Under the pieces are notes generated by a model. It ran no database searches. It was not told the DNA's origin and worked only from the letters and a program-made list of their open reading frames with translations. A DNA stretch of 64,000 bases, taken from assembly GCF_044761985.1 (NCBI RefSeq), contig NZ_JBIWDK010000001.1, forward strand, positions 372,001 to 436,000, written 5' to 3'. Positions 32,111-40,524 of this stretch are shown piece by piece (positions within the stretch are counted from its first letter, which is position 1; each line of letters opens with the position of its first letter). The translations under genes were made by a program, and so were the position numbers. This DNA comes from Peribacillus sp044761985 (GTDB lineage Bacteria > Bacillota > Bacilli > Bacillales > DSM-1321).

Positions 32111-34360
32111 ATGATTGGAAAGAAATCACTTTCGGAATTAATAAAAGAATTAAGGGAAAATGAAAATATCATTAATTGGCATGAAATTGAACCGCGGGAA
32201 GCGAAGACGAGACCGTTGCCTTCCAGCGTTGACGATAGAATTAAAAATGCTTTGCAAAAAAGAGGGATTGGTGACCTGTATAGCCATCAATACACAGCAT
32301 ATGAAACATTGAGGAAAGGAGAAAATATTGTAGCCGTAACCCCTACGGCTTCGGGAAAAACACTATGTTATAACCTTCCAGTGTTACAATCCATTGCAGA
32401 AAATGGGGAAAACCGTGCGTTGTATATTTTCCCGACTAAAGCTCTAGCCCAAGATCAGAAAAGCGAACTGAACGAGATAATCAGTGAAATGGGGATAGAC
32501 ATCAAAAGCTACACCTACGATGGGGATACTTCGCCTGCCATTCGCCAGGTGGTGAGAAAGGCTGGTCATATCGTGATTACAAACCCGGATATGTTGCATT
32601 CGGCCATTTTACCGCATCATACAAAGTGGGTGAGTCTCTTTGAAAATCTCAAGTATGTCGTCATTGATGAACTCCATACATATAGGGGCGTGTTTGGAAG
32701 CCATGTTGCCAATGTCATTAGAAGGTTGAAACGAATCTGTAAATTTTATGGAAGTAATCCGATCTTTATATGTACATCCGCTACAATCGCCAACCCGAAG
32801 GAATTGGCGGAGCAGCTAACTGGTAATCCCATGCGCTTAATAGATGATAACGGAGCGCCTAGCGGTAGAAAACACTTCGTTTTTTATAATCCGCCAATTG
32901 TTAATAAGCCCTTGAACATCAGGAAAAGTGCAACTGTAGAGGTTAACAACCTAGCAAAGGAATTCTTGAAGAATAAAATCCAGACCATCGTTTTTGCTCG
33001 TAGCCGAGTTAGAGTGGAAATCATATTAAGTCATTTGCAGGACCTCGTGAAAGGTCAAATCGGGTCGAAATCCATTAGGGGCTATCGCGGAGGATATCTC
33101 CCAAAACAAAGAAGGGAAATAGAACGGGGCTTAAGGGAAGGCAATATTCTAGGTGTTGTCAGTACGAACGCTTTAGAATTGGGAGTGGATATAGGGCAGT
33201 TACAGGTATGTGTCATGACAGGATACCCGGGAAGTGTGGCGAGTACATGGCAACAGGCTGGGAGAGCAGGGAGAAGGCATGGGGAAGCTTTGATACTGAT
33301 GGTGGCAAGTTCTACCCCCATAGAACAGTACATTGTACAAAATCCAGAATACTTTTTTGACCGTTCTCCTGAGTCGGCCCGGATTAATCCGGAAAACTTA
33401 ATTATTCTGGTTGACCATTTAAAGTGTGCCGCTTACGAACTCCCTTTTAAGGAAAATGAAGAATTTGGTCCCTTGGATGTGAAAGAAATTTTGGAGTATC
33501 TAGTGGAAGAAAGGGTTATTCACCAAAATGGTGATACATTCTACTGGGCCAATCAATCTTTCCCGGCTGGAAATATCAGTTTACGGTCTGCGTCCCAAGA
33601 AAATGTCGTTATAGTCGATCAATCAGAAACGGCAAATGTAAAAATAATCGGGGAAATGGATAGGTTTAGCGCTATGACACTCCTACATGATGAGGCAATT
33701 TATTTACATGAAGGAGTCCAATATCAAGTTGAAAAACTAGATTGGGAACATAAAAAGGCATATGTGCGGGAAGTGGACGTGGAATATTACACAGATGCAA
33801 ACTTAGCCGTACAGCTAAAAGTACTGGAAATAGATAAAACAGTCAATACGAGGAAATCGTCAATCAATTATGGCGATGTTACCATCAATATCTTACCAAG
33901 CATCTTTAAAAAGATAAAACTAACGACATTTGAAAACATAGGTTCAGGTCCCATTTACTTACCAGAGGAAGAACTGCATACTAGCGCAACTTGGTTGGAA
34001 ATAAAAGAAGTTGATTCCACACTTGGCGAAAAAACACTGGAGCAGCTCCTACAAGGGGTTGCTAATGTTTTGGGACACGTAGTTCCCATTCTTGTTATGT
34101 GCGATAGGAATGATATCCATGTCGTTGCCCAAATAAAAGCGGCACATACCCAGCTACCCACTATATTTATGTACGATCATTATCCAGGTGGAATAGGGCT
34201 AGCTGAAGATGTTTATAAGCGTTTTGACCAGGTGAAAGAGGCAGCGAAGAATCTTATAAGAAAATGCCCATGCAAAGATGGGTGCCCTTCATGTATAGGG
34301 ACTGAAATAGAAGGGGTACGTGCCAAAAAGAGAAGTGTGGAGTTGCTAGACCAATTTTAG
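32111..34360 (+). CDS. mrfA: DNA repair helicase MrfA (YprA)
   Basis: Superfamily 2 ATP-dependent 3'-5' helicase of 749 residues. In B. subtilis it works with MrfB to repair mitomycin C damage independently of UvrABC. P-loop TASGKT (79-84), DELH Walker B (185-188), motif III TSATI, and motif VI QQAGRAGRR in the second RecA fold. A C-terminal DUF1998-type region ends with a four-cysteine zinc site (C719, C721, C725, C728). Start at ATG 32111 after AAAGAGGTGA; an ATG at 32090 has no site. mrfB follows, so they form the known pair. Confidence 0.96.
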   Translation: MIGKKSLSELIKELRENENIINWHEIEPREAKTRPLPSSVDDRIKNALQKRGIGDLYSHQYTAYETLRKGENIVAVTPTASGKTLCYNLPVLQSIAENGENRALYIFPTKALAQDQKSELNEIISEMGIDIKSYTYDGDTSPAIRQVVRKAGHIVITNPDMLHSAILPHHTKWVSLFENLKYVVIDELHTYRGVFGSHVANVIRRLKRICKFYGSNPIFICTSATIANPKELAEQLTGNPMRLIDDNGAPSGRKHFVFYNPPIVNKPLNIRKSATVEVNNLAKEFLKNKIQTIVFARSRVRVEIILSHLQDLVKGQIGSKSIRGYRGGYLPKQRREIERGLREGNILGVVSTNALELGVDIGQLQVCVMTGYPGSVASTWQQAGRAGRRHGEALILMVASSTPIEQYIVQNPEYFFDRSPESARINPENLIILVDHLKCAAYELPFKENEEFGPLDVKEILEYLVEERVIHQNGDTFYWANQSFPAGNISLRSASQENVVIVDQSETANVKIIGEMDRFSAMTLLHDEAIYLHEGVQYQVEKLDWEHKKAYVREVDVEYYTDANLAVQLKVLEIDKTVNTRKSSINYGDVTINILPSIFKKIKLTTFENIGSGPIYLPEEELHTSATWLEIKEVDSTLGEKTLEQLLQGVANVLGHVVPILVMCDRNDIHVVAQIKAAHTQLPTIFMYDHYPGGIGLAEDVYKRFDQVKEAAKNLIRKCPCKDGCPSCIGTEIEGVRAKKRSVELLDQF

Positions 34361-34463
34361 TTGAAAGAAAGAACGAGTTAATTTTAAAGCTCTCCGGATG
34401 TTGAACCTGTATTTTCGGTAAAACCATTCAATGGCCGGATTACATGAATAGAGGTGTAGCTTT

Positions 34464-35729
34464 TTGTCATTGAAAAATAAACTGAATCGCCTGAAGACCC
34501 ATATGAACCATGAAACACAAGATAGACAACCACTGATAAAGGAATGCGACGACATGGTGAAAACTGACATTCCATTTCTTGAAAAGTGGCTTGGAAATGA
34601 CACGAGTGCCTACCATTTTGATGGAGATTATTGCTTCGTCCGTGAAGTTCGTTATCCCTTGGAACATAAACATGGTTTGTATTCGTTCCTGGAGTTGAAG
34701 GGGATAGTAAAGGCATGGAATCAATCTTCTGTAGAGCACCCCTTGTCTGCTAAAGGGATTAAGGGCGAAGATCTCTTTTTCTTTGATACGGAAACGACAG
34801 GACTAGGTGGTGGGGCAGGCAACACCATCTTTTTACTGGGTTACGCTTATTTTGAAGGGGATGAAGTCGTCGTCAAACAGCATATCCTGCCCCAGCCTGG
34901 TAGTGAGGTCCCGCTTTACCAAAGCTTTCTTGAGAACATCAATTATGAAACACTTGTTACGTATAATGGAAAGGCATTTGACTGGCCACAGTTAAAAACA
35001 AGGCATACCTTGATAAAGGAACATGTCCCGAAGCTTCCGGAATTCGGTCACTTTGATTTATATCATGCTTCAAGACGGCTCTGGAAAGATAAATTAGAAC
35101 GAGTGAAATTATCTGCAGTGGAAACGGACATTTTAGGGTTTGAACGCGAAGATGATATCCCAGGGTACTTGGCACCAATGATTTATTTCGATTTTGTTGA
35201 ACGGAAGAATCCGGACATTCTTTTTGGGATCATGAAACATAATGAATTGGATATTTTATCGCTAATCACCTTGTATATTCACTTGTCCCGAAAAATCCTA
35301 CAAATGGACGGATATACGGAAGAATCATTGGAGATTGCCCGTTGGTTCGCCTACTTAGGGAAAAAGGAAGACTCTGTGGAGGCGTATGAAAAAATAAGGG
35401 AAGTCGGAAATGAGGAAGACCGGATCTCGGCAGGTCATGCAATAGCTTTTCAGAAAAAGAAACAAGGGAAATTTGACGAGGCACTTACAATCTGGAAGGA
35501 AGTAGCGTTAAATGGGATACCTCGGTTGAGGATTCAGGCTCAGATTGAATGCGCAAAAATTTTGGAGCACCAATCCAAGAATCCCGCTGCTGCCCTTACT
35601 TGCACCAAGAAGGCATATCAAGAAATGCTGGAAATGGGCAATGGGAATAGGCTGAACTTGGAGAAAAAACTTTTGGAATTAGAAAAAAGGATGTTGCGGC
35701 TTGAAAGAAAAAATAGACTCCTACAATAA
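34464..35729 (+). CDS. mrfB: Exonuclease MrfB (YprB) with TPR tail
   Basis: 421 residues. DEDD-type RNase H-fold exonuclease: FFDTETTGLGGGAG (motif I, near residue 110), VTYNGKAFDWP (motif II), and HNELDILSLI (motif III). C-terminal about 120 residues form TPR-like helices ending in a Lys/Leu-rich coiled stretch. It acts with MrfA in mitomycin C repair in B. subtilis. It starts at TTG 34464 with GAGGTG 7 bases upstream (TTG 34470 is an alternative), 103 bases after mrfA. Confidence 0.94.
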   Translation: MSLKNKLNRLKTHMNHETQDRQPLIKECDDMVKTDIPFLEKWLGNDTSAYHFDGDYCFVREVRYPLEHKHGLYSFLELKGIVKAWNQSSVEHPLSAKGIKGEDLFFFDTETTGLGGGAGNTIFLLGYAYFEGDEVVVKQHILPQPGSEVPLYQSFLENINYETLVTYNGKAFDWPQLKTRHTLIKEHVPKLPEFGHFDLYHASRRLWKDKLERVKLSAVETDILGFEREDDIPGYLAPMIYFDFVERKNPDILFGIMKHNELDILSLITLYIHLSRKILQMDGYTEESLEIARWFAYLGKKEDSVEAYEKIREVGNEEDRISAGHAIAFQKKKQGKFDEALTIWKEVALNGIPRLRIQAQIECAKILEHQSKNPAAALTCTKKAYQEMLEMGNGNRLNLEKKLLELEKRMLRLERKNRLLQ

Positions 35730-35901
35730 AAGCTCTAATGATTAATAAGTAACTACCAATTGCCAAATTCTTCTTGTGATAAAAATGTAGTAAACAAGTA
35801 TTGTAGCCTCAAGTCATAATGTGTAAAATGATAGTCGTCGAGGATGAATGTAGAAACATCCATCCGTTCAATAAATTTAATAGTGAAAGCGGAGCGAAGA
35901 A

Positions 35902-35997
35902 ATGTATAAAACCACATTATTTCTATTTTTTGTTGTCCTATGTTTGACGATTGTTTTATTTACATCATTAAAAGATAGTTTTTATTCTTTTTTATAA
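35902..35997 (+). CDS. Possible 31-residue single-span membrane peptide
   Basis: MYKTTLFLFFVVLCLTIVLF is followed by TSLKDSFYSFL and a stop. Nearly the whole peptide is one hydrophobic helix with a short polar C-terminus. GGAG lies 7 bases before the ATG. It sits in a 437-base stretch between mrfB and cotD that otherwise shows nothing but a possible sigma-K site. The family is not recognised; a chance frame in AT-rich DNA is possible. Confidence 0.42.
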   Translation: MYKTTLFLFFVVLCLTIVLFTSLKDSFYSFL

Positions 35998-36092
35998 AAA
36001 GCACGAGGTAAAGCTGCCCACATAAGATGAAAGGTAGTTTGAATTTTCCTTGATTATTGGATTAATTGATATAAATAGGTTATTTCATCAGT

Positions 36093-36120
36093 ACACGTCT
36101 ACCCTTTTTTTCATAGTCTG
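36093..36120 (+). promoter_or_regulatory. Possible sigma-K promoter for cotD
   Basis: An ACAC box (36093-36096) and, 15 bases on, CATAGTCTG (36112-36120) resemble the mother-cell sigma-K elements (AC ... CATAnnnTA). The placement, about 50 bases before the coat gene, fits. Assignment is by eye only. Confidence 0.35.
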
Positions 36121-36166
36121 TAATGGTAAGGCAAAACTTATCTTGATGAAAGGGGACGAATTATAT

Positions 36167-36655
36167 ATGTATTTTCGTAATTGTGGGGGATATCACTCAA
36201 ATGTAATGGGAGCACACTCAAATGTAATGGGAGCACACTCCAATGTAATGGGGGCACAATCCAATGTAATGGGAGCACACTCCAATGTAATGGGGGCACA
36301 ATCCAATGTGATGGGAGCAAAATCCAATGTAATGGGGGCACAATCCAATGTGATGGGAGCGCAACACTATCCGACTGCTGTTTCTCCAGTACATGGTCAA
36401 ACCCAGGCTCTTCCTACGCAAACGGCACCGGCACAAGTATCTCCTACTCAGCAATACGTAAACACAAATGTATCTAATACAGTGATTCCTGTTATTCACC
36501 CATCTCATACAACAACGGTTAATAAACATTGCAACACATATAAACACTATTTCCCGCATACTCAATCTGTAGTGAACGAGTGTTACACTCAAAACTTGAT
36601 TTGTGGTATGCCGCCAGTCAATCCTTGCTGCCCACCTAGGCAATTTGGATACTGA
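36167..36655 (+). CDS. cotD: CotD-type inner spore coat protein with N-terminal heptad repeats
   Basis: 162-residue protein. The C-terminal half resembles CotD: PVIHPSHTTTVNKHCNTY, KHYFPHTQSVVNE, then Cys-rich NPCCPPRQFGY. The N-terminal half has eight exact seven-residue repeats (x-SNVMGA, residues 10-65), which B. subtilis CotD lacks, followed by a Pro/Thr/Gln linker. ATG 36167 is chosen (AAGGGGA about 10 bases upstream); the ATG at 36146 has no site. It is expected in the mother cell late in sporulation. A terminator follows. Location between mrfB and ypsA agrees with B. subtilis. Confidence 0.85.
   Translation: MYFRNCGGYHSNVMGAHSNVMGAHSNVMGAQSNVMGAHSNVMGAQSNVMGAKSNVMGAQSNVMGAQHYPTAVSPVHGQTQALPTQTAPAQVSPTQQYVNTNVSNTVIPVIHPSHTTTVNKHCNTYKHYFPHTQSVVNECYTQNLICGMPPVNPCCPPRQFGY
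36194..36361 (+). repeat. Eight 21-bp tandem repeats inside cotD
   Basis: Eight head-to-tail 21-base units encoding H/Q/K-SNVMGA. They differ by a few bases, mostly in the first codon (CAC, CAA or AAA) and at wobble sites (GGA/GGG, GTA/GTG). The repeat number is likely to vary between strains. Confidence 0.95.
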
Positions 36656-36661
36656 AAAAAT

Positions 36662-36687
36662 TAAGGGCCTAATAAGCCCTTATTTTT
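36662..36687 (+). terminator. Terminator after cotD
   Basis: A 7-bp stem (36662-36668 with 36676-36682) and a T run. Confidence 0.75.
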
Positions 36688-36722
36688 CTTACATAATGTC
36701 TGAAAGGGGGAGTGGTCTTTAG

Positions 36723-37274
36723 ATGAAGGTTTTGTATCTAACTGGTTATAAAGCATTCGAATTAGGGATATTTAAAAATGATCATGAAGGCGTACAATAC
36801 ATAAAAAAAGCGATTAGGCAACGGCTCATTCCCTTAGTCGAGGATGGACTTGAATGGGTGATCATTTCCGGCCAGTTAGGATCGGAGCTATGGGGGGCTG
36901 AGGTGGTATTCGAGGTGAAAGAGGAGTACCCTTCCTTAAAATTGGGTGTGCTTACTCCTTTTTTGAATCAGGAAGAGTCATGGAATGAGACGAATCAGGA
37001 TTTCTACCGTTCCATTTTGACACGTGCCGACTTTGTCGAATCAATTTTCAAGAAGCCTTATGAAGGACCACAGCAGTTGAAAGTTAAAAATCGTTACATG
37101 GTCAAGAAAAGTGATGCCATGTTGATTGTTTTCGATCCTGAAAAGGAAGGATCTGCAAAATATCCATATTATGAAGCCATGAAAAAAGCGGAATCCCTAG
37201 CCTATCCCATTTACCAGATTAGCTTTGACGATTTGCAGCAAGTAGCGGAAGAGGATAACTGGGCTAACGATTAA
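36723..37274 (+). CDS. ypsA: SLOG-family protein YpsA (DUF1273)
   Basis: 183-residue Rossmann-like protein of the SLOG superfamily, which binds nucleotide-type ligands. Signature segments: YLTGYKAFELGIF, WVIISGQLGSELWGAEV (ligand-binding Gly-rich loop), and KSDAMLIVFDPEKEGSAKY. Its overproduction interferes with cell division in B. subtilis and it is usually found beside gpsB, as here; the exact function is open. An AAAGGGGG site precedes the ATG. Confidence 0.9.
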   Translation: MKVLYLTGYKAFELGIFKNDHEGVQYIKKAIRQRLIPLVEDGLEWVIISGQLGSELWGAEVVFEVKEEYPSLKLGVLTPFLNQEESWNETNQDFYRSILTRADFVESIFKKPYEGPQQLKVKNRYMVKKSDAMLIVFDPEKEGSAKYPYYEAMKKAESLAYPIYQISFDDLQQVAEEDNWAND

Positions 37275-37304
37275 ACCATAAAGCAATAAATCATGGACTA
37301 AATG

Positions 37305-37333
37305 TTGTTTCCAGAGCATAATCATATTATGAT
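37305..37333 (+). promoter_or_regulatory. Candidate sigma-A promoter upstream of gpsB
   Basis: TTGTTT, a 17-base spacer, then TATGAT. A second, perfect -35 (TTGACA at 37407-37412) lies closer to gpsB, but its -10 is poor. Confidence 0.35.
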
Positions 37334-37480
37334 GAAAATTAGAAACAAAAGGTAGTCCTGCAAGTCGTAAAAAATTTGTCCTTATTTTAAATAAAAATGT
37401 GTTTGTTTGACAAATCCAAGCAGATTTGAAAAAATAATAAAAAGTCGATTGTATTGGCGAAAGTATTGAGGTGAAGTCTT

Positions 37481-37792
37481 ATGCTATCCGATAAGATAAA
37501 ATTAACGGCTAAAGATATTCTTGAAAAAGATTTTAAAACGGCTATGCGAGGTTATAAACCTGAAGATGTAGACCAGTTTCTAGATCTTATCATCAAGGAT
37601 TATGAAGTGTTTCATCAGGAAATTGAAGATCTTAAACAAGAAAATCTTAAATTGAAAAAACAAACCGAAGAGAATCCGAAACGTCCGAGTCAACCTGCTC
37701 CAGGAGCAACTCCTGGTACTACAAACTTTGATATTTTAAAACGGTTATCCAACTTAGAAAAGCATGTCTTTGGAAATAAACTGTTCGATTAA
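37481..37792 (+). CDS. gpsB: Cell-division adaptor GpsB
   Basis: 103-residue cytosolic adaptor that shuttles between septum and side wall and docks PBP1, encoded by ponA at 24.3 kb. The N-terminal DivIVA-like domain (LTAKDILEKDFKTAMRGYKPEDVDQFLDLIIKDY) is followed by a coiled coil (about residues 38-65), a Pro-rich linker and a C-terminal trimerisation helix (FDILKRLSNLEKHVFG). GAGGTGAAG precedes the ATG. It is followed by rnpB, as in B. subtilis. Confidence 0.95.
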   Translation: MLSDKIKLTAKDILEKDFKTAMRGYKPEDVDQFLDLIIKDYEVFHQEIEDLKQENLKLKKQTEENPKRPSQPAPGATPGTTNFDILKRLSNLEKHVFGNKLFD

Positions 37793-37824
37793 TTGCTTGG
37801 TTTTATTTCTTTTTTGAAATTGTA

Positions 37825-37853
37825 TTGTGTTTTATTTGTTTATGGGTTATAAT
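37825..37853 (+). promoter_or_regulatory. Promoter of rnpB
   Basis: TTGTGT (37825-37830), a 17-base spacer, then a perfect TATAAT (37848-37853). The expected start, about 37860, coincides with the 5' end of the RNase P RNA. Confidence 0.7.
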
Positions 37854-37860
37854 CATTAAT

Positions 37861-38272
37861 GTTATGTTAACGTTTGGGTAATTGCTGCTGCATTTATGCA
37901 GTTGAGGAAAGTCCATGCTCGCACGGGCTGAGATGCCCGTAGTGTTCGTGCCTGGCGAAAAAATAAGCTTGGGCAGCAGTCTTTGACTGTTGACGGCCGG
38001 GAAAATGCCTAAGTCCTTTTGGATATGGCATGAATACCTATAAAAGTGCCACAGTGACGGAGCCTTTGCAGAAATGCAAAGGGTGGAACGAGGTAAACCC
38101 CACGAGCGAGAAACCCAAATTAATGGTAGGGGCGCTTTCTTCCTTGGAATTGAACGAGGAGAAGGACAGAAGCATTGCTTCTGTAGATAGATGATTACCG
38201 CCGAAGTACGAGACGCAAGTCGCTTGCAGTACTGAGGAACAAAACATGGCTTACAGAACGTTACCATATAAC
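37861..38272 (+). ncRNA. rnpB: RNase P RNA, Bacillus type B
   Basis: The catalytic RNA that matures tRNA 5' ends. Diagnostic conserved elements are in order: GAGGAAAGTCCATGCTCGCAC (CR I, near 37902), the TAGTGTTCGTGCCT element, AAAGTGCCACAGTGACGGAG (near 38044), AACGAGGTAAACCCCACGAG (CR IV region), GAGAAACCCAAATT, and ACAGAACGTTA at the 3' end, which pairs with the 5' TTAACGTT to form P1. The layout matches B. subtilis type B RNA, about 410 bases. The ends are set from the P1 pairing and the promoter, so they are good to a few bases. Confidence 0.97.
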
Positions 38273-38283
38273 AATTAAAGAAC

Positions 38284-38313
38284 AACTCTCCTTGTGAAAG
38301 GAGAGTTTTTGTT
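38284..38313 (+). terminator. Terminator of rnpB
   Basis: A 10-bp perfect stem (38284-38293 with 38298-38307), a 4-base loop and a T run. Confidence 0.92.
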
Positions 38314-38439
38314 TTGTTTATGAAATTTTATCTAATCTAAATATGTCAAAACAATGTCGGATTTCCCCTTCTTAACACTACGTGTGTAAAATACTTTATC
38401 ATGGAAGTATAAACTAGTGTACTATCGGAGGTTTTCAAC

Positions 38440-40524
38440 ATGAGGGATATGCAGGTTGGTTTTCCGGAAGTGTTTTCATTGGCTGATACCATGCTGCAGC
38501 AAATGCAGGAGGGGGCTTTGGTCTATACTGAAGAAGGATTAATTATCCAATGGAATAAGGCGGCGGAGAAAATTATCGGATACTCTGATTTTAAACAATG
38601 TGGCCATTTATTTCCTTCTTTATTTGCCAGTGAGCATGAGGTTGAAATGATGAGTAAGGAATTACGAAGTAGTCAATCCTATACTGGCTCTCCAATTATG
38701 ATCCGTAAAAATGGAGAGCGATTTAAAAGTAAAATGAAAATTAGTGGAATCTCATTAAAGGGACAAATGTTTTACTCTGTTATTTTTGATCATCATGATT
38801 TTCGGGTAAGGGAAGAAACAGAAAGGATCCTTGCTGAAAAAATTTTCATGAATATTGAAGAGAGTGTCTTATATACGGACAAGCATGGTGTCATTCTATC
38901 CGTGAACCCAGCCTTTCAAATCGTGACAGGATATACAGAAGAAGAGGCAGTTGGAAAAAAGCCAAATATTCTTCAATCCGGATATCATAAAAAAGATTTT
39001 TATGATGCCATGTGGAAAGAGATAGGGGAATGTGGAAGATGGAGCGGAGAAATCTGGAATAGACGAAAAAATGGTGAGGTTTTCCTTGAGTGGTTAACGA
39101 TTCTTGCCATTACGAATGAATCTGGAGAAGTCACACACTATGTTGCGTTGTTTTCTGATATCACCGATAGGAAGCATCAGGAAAATCAACTGCAAAAACT
39201 GATTCGGTATGATGCTTTGACAGGAATGGCTAACCGTTCTTTATTGAATGAAGAGCTGTGCCGCTTAATCGAAATGTCTGAAAAATACAATCAAACACTC
39301 GCTGTGTTACACTTAGACCTTGCACGATTTAAAGCGATTAATGAAACACTAGGTCATGGATATGGGGATTTATTGCTGAAAAAAGTTGCAGCAAGAATAA
39401 AGAGAATGTTGAAAAACGAAAATGTGATTGCACGAATTGGCGGCGACGAGTTTATCATTGTCTTGCCCCATTTAAAGCATGTAAAAGAAGCTGTCCACGT
39501 CTCTGAGGATGTCATTTCAACACTCAAACAGCCTTTTTATTTATATGACGAAGAGGTATATACATCAGTTAGTGTAGGAATTAGTTTATATCCCTTTGAT
39601 GGCTCACAGGTTGAAACATTATTAATAAATGCTGAAAAATCGTTACAAAAAGCGAAGGCCAATGGGGTTAATAGCTTTGAATTATATCATGAAGATTTAC
39701 AAACGGGGAATGATACCCGGAGAAGAACAATAGAAAATAGGCTACATACAGCAATCGAAAACAACGAGCTTCAGGTTCACTATCATCCGCAGGTCCATCT
39801 TGAAACAGGGAAAGTGGTGGGTGTGGAAGCACTCCTGCGTTGGAGTGTTCCTGAATTAGGACAGGTTTCTCCTGCCGAGTTCATTCCTATTGCGGAAGAA
39901 ACGGGACTGATCATCCCAATCAGCCATTGGGTCATTAAACAGGCATGTGAGGAAATTAGAAAATTCCATATTTCTGGGTATCCTGATTTAAAGGTAAGTA
40001 TCAATATATCAGGATTGCATTTCACCCAGGAAAACTTTGCGAAAGAAGTCATTGGCCTCATACAAGACACTAACATCAATCCCCATCGTGTGGAGTTGGA
40101 ATTGACCGAAAGCATAATCATGCCTAATGCCCAGAATTCGATAAAAAAATTAGTCGCACTCAAGCAACAGGGATTTAAATTGTCCATTGATGATTTTGGG
40201 ACTGGTTATTCATCATTGAGTTACTTGCGAAAATTCCCTATTGATACTCTTAAAATCGATCAAAGTTTTATTAAAAACGTAGATAATGACAAAGATGACT
40301 CGGCAATAGTGATAGCGATTATTACTATGGCTAAGACGCTTAATCTGGAAATCATAGCAGAAGGCGTGGAACTTAAAAAGCAAGTAGACTTTTTGAAAAC
40401 GCAAAAGTGTGATATCATTCAAGGGTTTTACTTGTCAAAACCGTTACCCGTTACTGAATTGCATGACTTTTTGGAAATGTGGAAACCGATTTTGATTATA
40501 GGAAAGAAGGTGCATGACGAATGA
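38440..40524 (+). CDS. PAS-PAS-GGDEF-EAL cyclic-di-GMP turnover protein
   Basis: 694 residues: PAS 1 (about 15-120), PAS 2 (about 133-248), GGDEF (about 255-415) and EAL (about 430-685). No membrane helix is seen, so it is cytosolic. GGDEF is exact at 334-338, but the usual DxD-FK element is DLARFK and no RxxD inhibitory site is obvious. The EAL domain has EAL (463-465), NIS, ELELTES, DDFGTG (584-589) and AEGVE, so phosphodiesterase activity is likely; cyclase activity is uncertain. GGAGG precedes the ATG. The stop overlaps the ypsC start (ATGA). B. subtilis has no such gene at this site. Confidence 0.93.
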   Translation: MRDMQVGFPEVFSLADTMLQQMQEGALVYTEEGLIIQWNKAAEKIIGYSDFKQCGHLFPSLFASEHEVEMMSKELRSSQSYTGSPIMIRKNGERFKSKMKISGISLKGQMFYSVIFDHHDFRVREETERILAEKIFMNIEESVLYTDKHGVILSVNPAFQIVTGYTEEEAVGKKPNILQSGYHKKDFYDAMWKEIGECGRWSGEIWNRRKNGEVFLEWLTILAITNESGEVTHYVALFSDITDRKHQENQLQKLIRYDALTGMANRSLLNEELCRLIEMSEKYNQTLAVLHLDLARFKAINETLGHGYGDLLLKKVAARIKRMLKNENVIARIGGDEFIIVLPHLKHVKEAVHVSEDVISTLKQPFYLYDEEVYTSVSVGISLYPFDGSQVETLLINAEKSLQKAKANGVNSFELYHEDLQTGNDTRRRTIENRLHTAIENNELQVHYHPQVHLETGKVVGVEALLRWSVPELGQVSPAEFIPIAEETGLIIPISHWVIKQACEEIRKFHISGYPDLKVSINISGLHFTQENFAKEVIGLIQDTNINPHRVELELTESIIMPNAQNSIKKLVALKQQGFKLSIDDFGTGYSSLSYLRKFPIDTLKIDQSFIKNVDNDKDDSAIVIAIITMAKTLNLEIIAEGVELKKQVDFLKTQKCDIIQGFYLSKPLPVTELHDFLEMWKPILIIGKKVHDE

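Noticed and set aside
36194..36361. Evenly spaced repeats resembling a CRISPR array
   Set aside because: The units are directly adjacent without spacers, keep one open frame and encode a coat-protein heptapeptide. No cas gene is near.
36218..36643. Long minus-strand open frame across cotD
   Set aside because: It arises from the repeat periodicity and has no ribosome site; the plus-strand product is recognisable.
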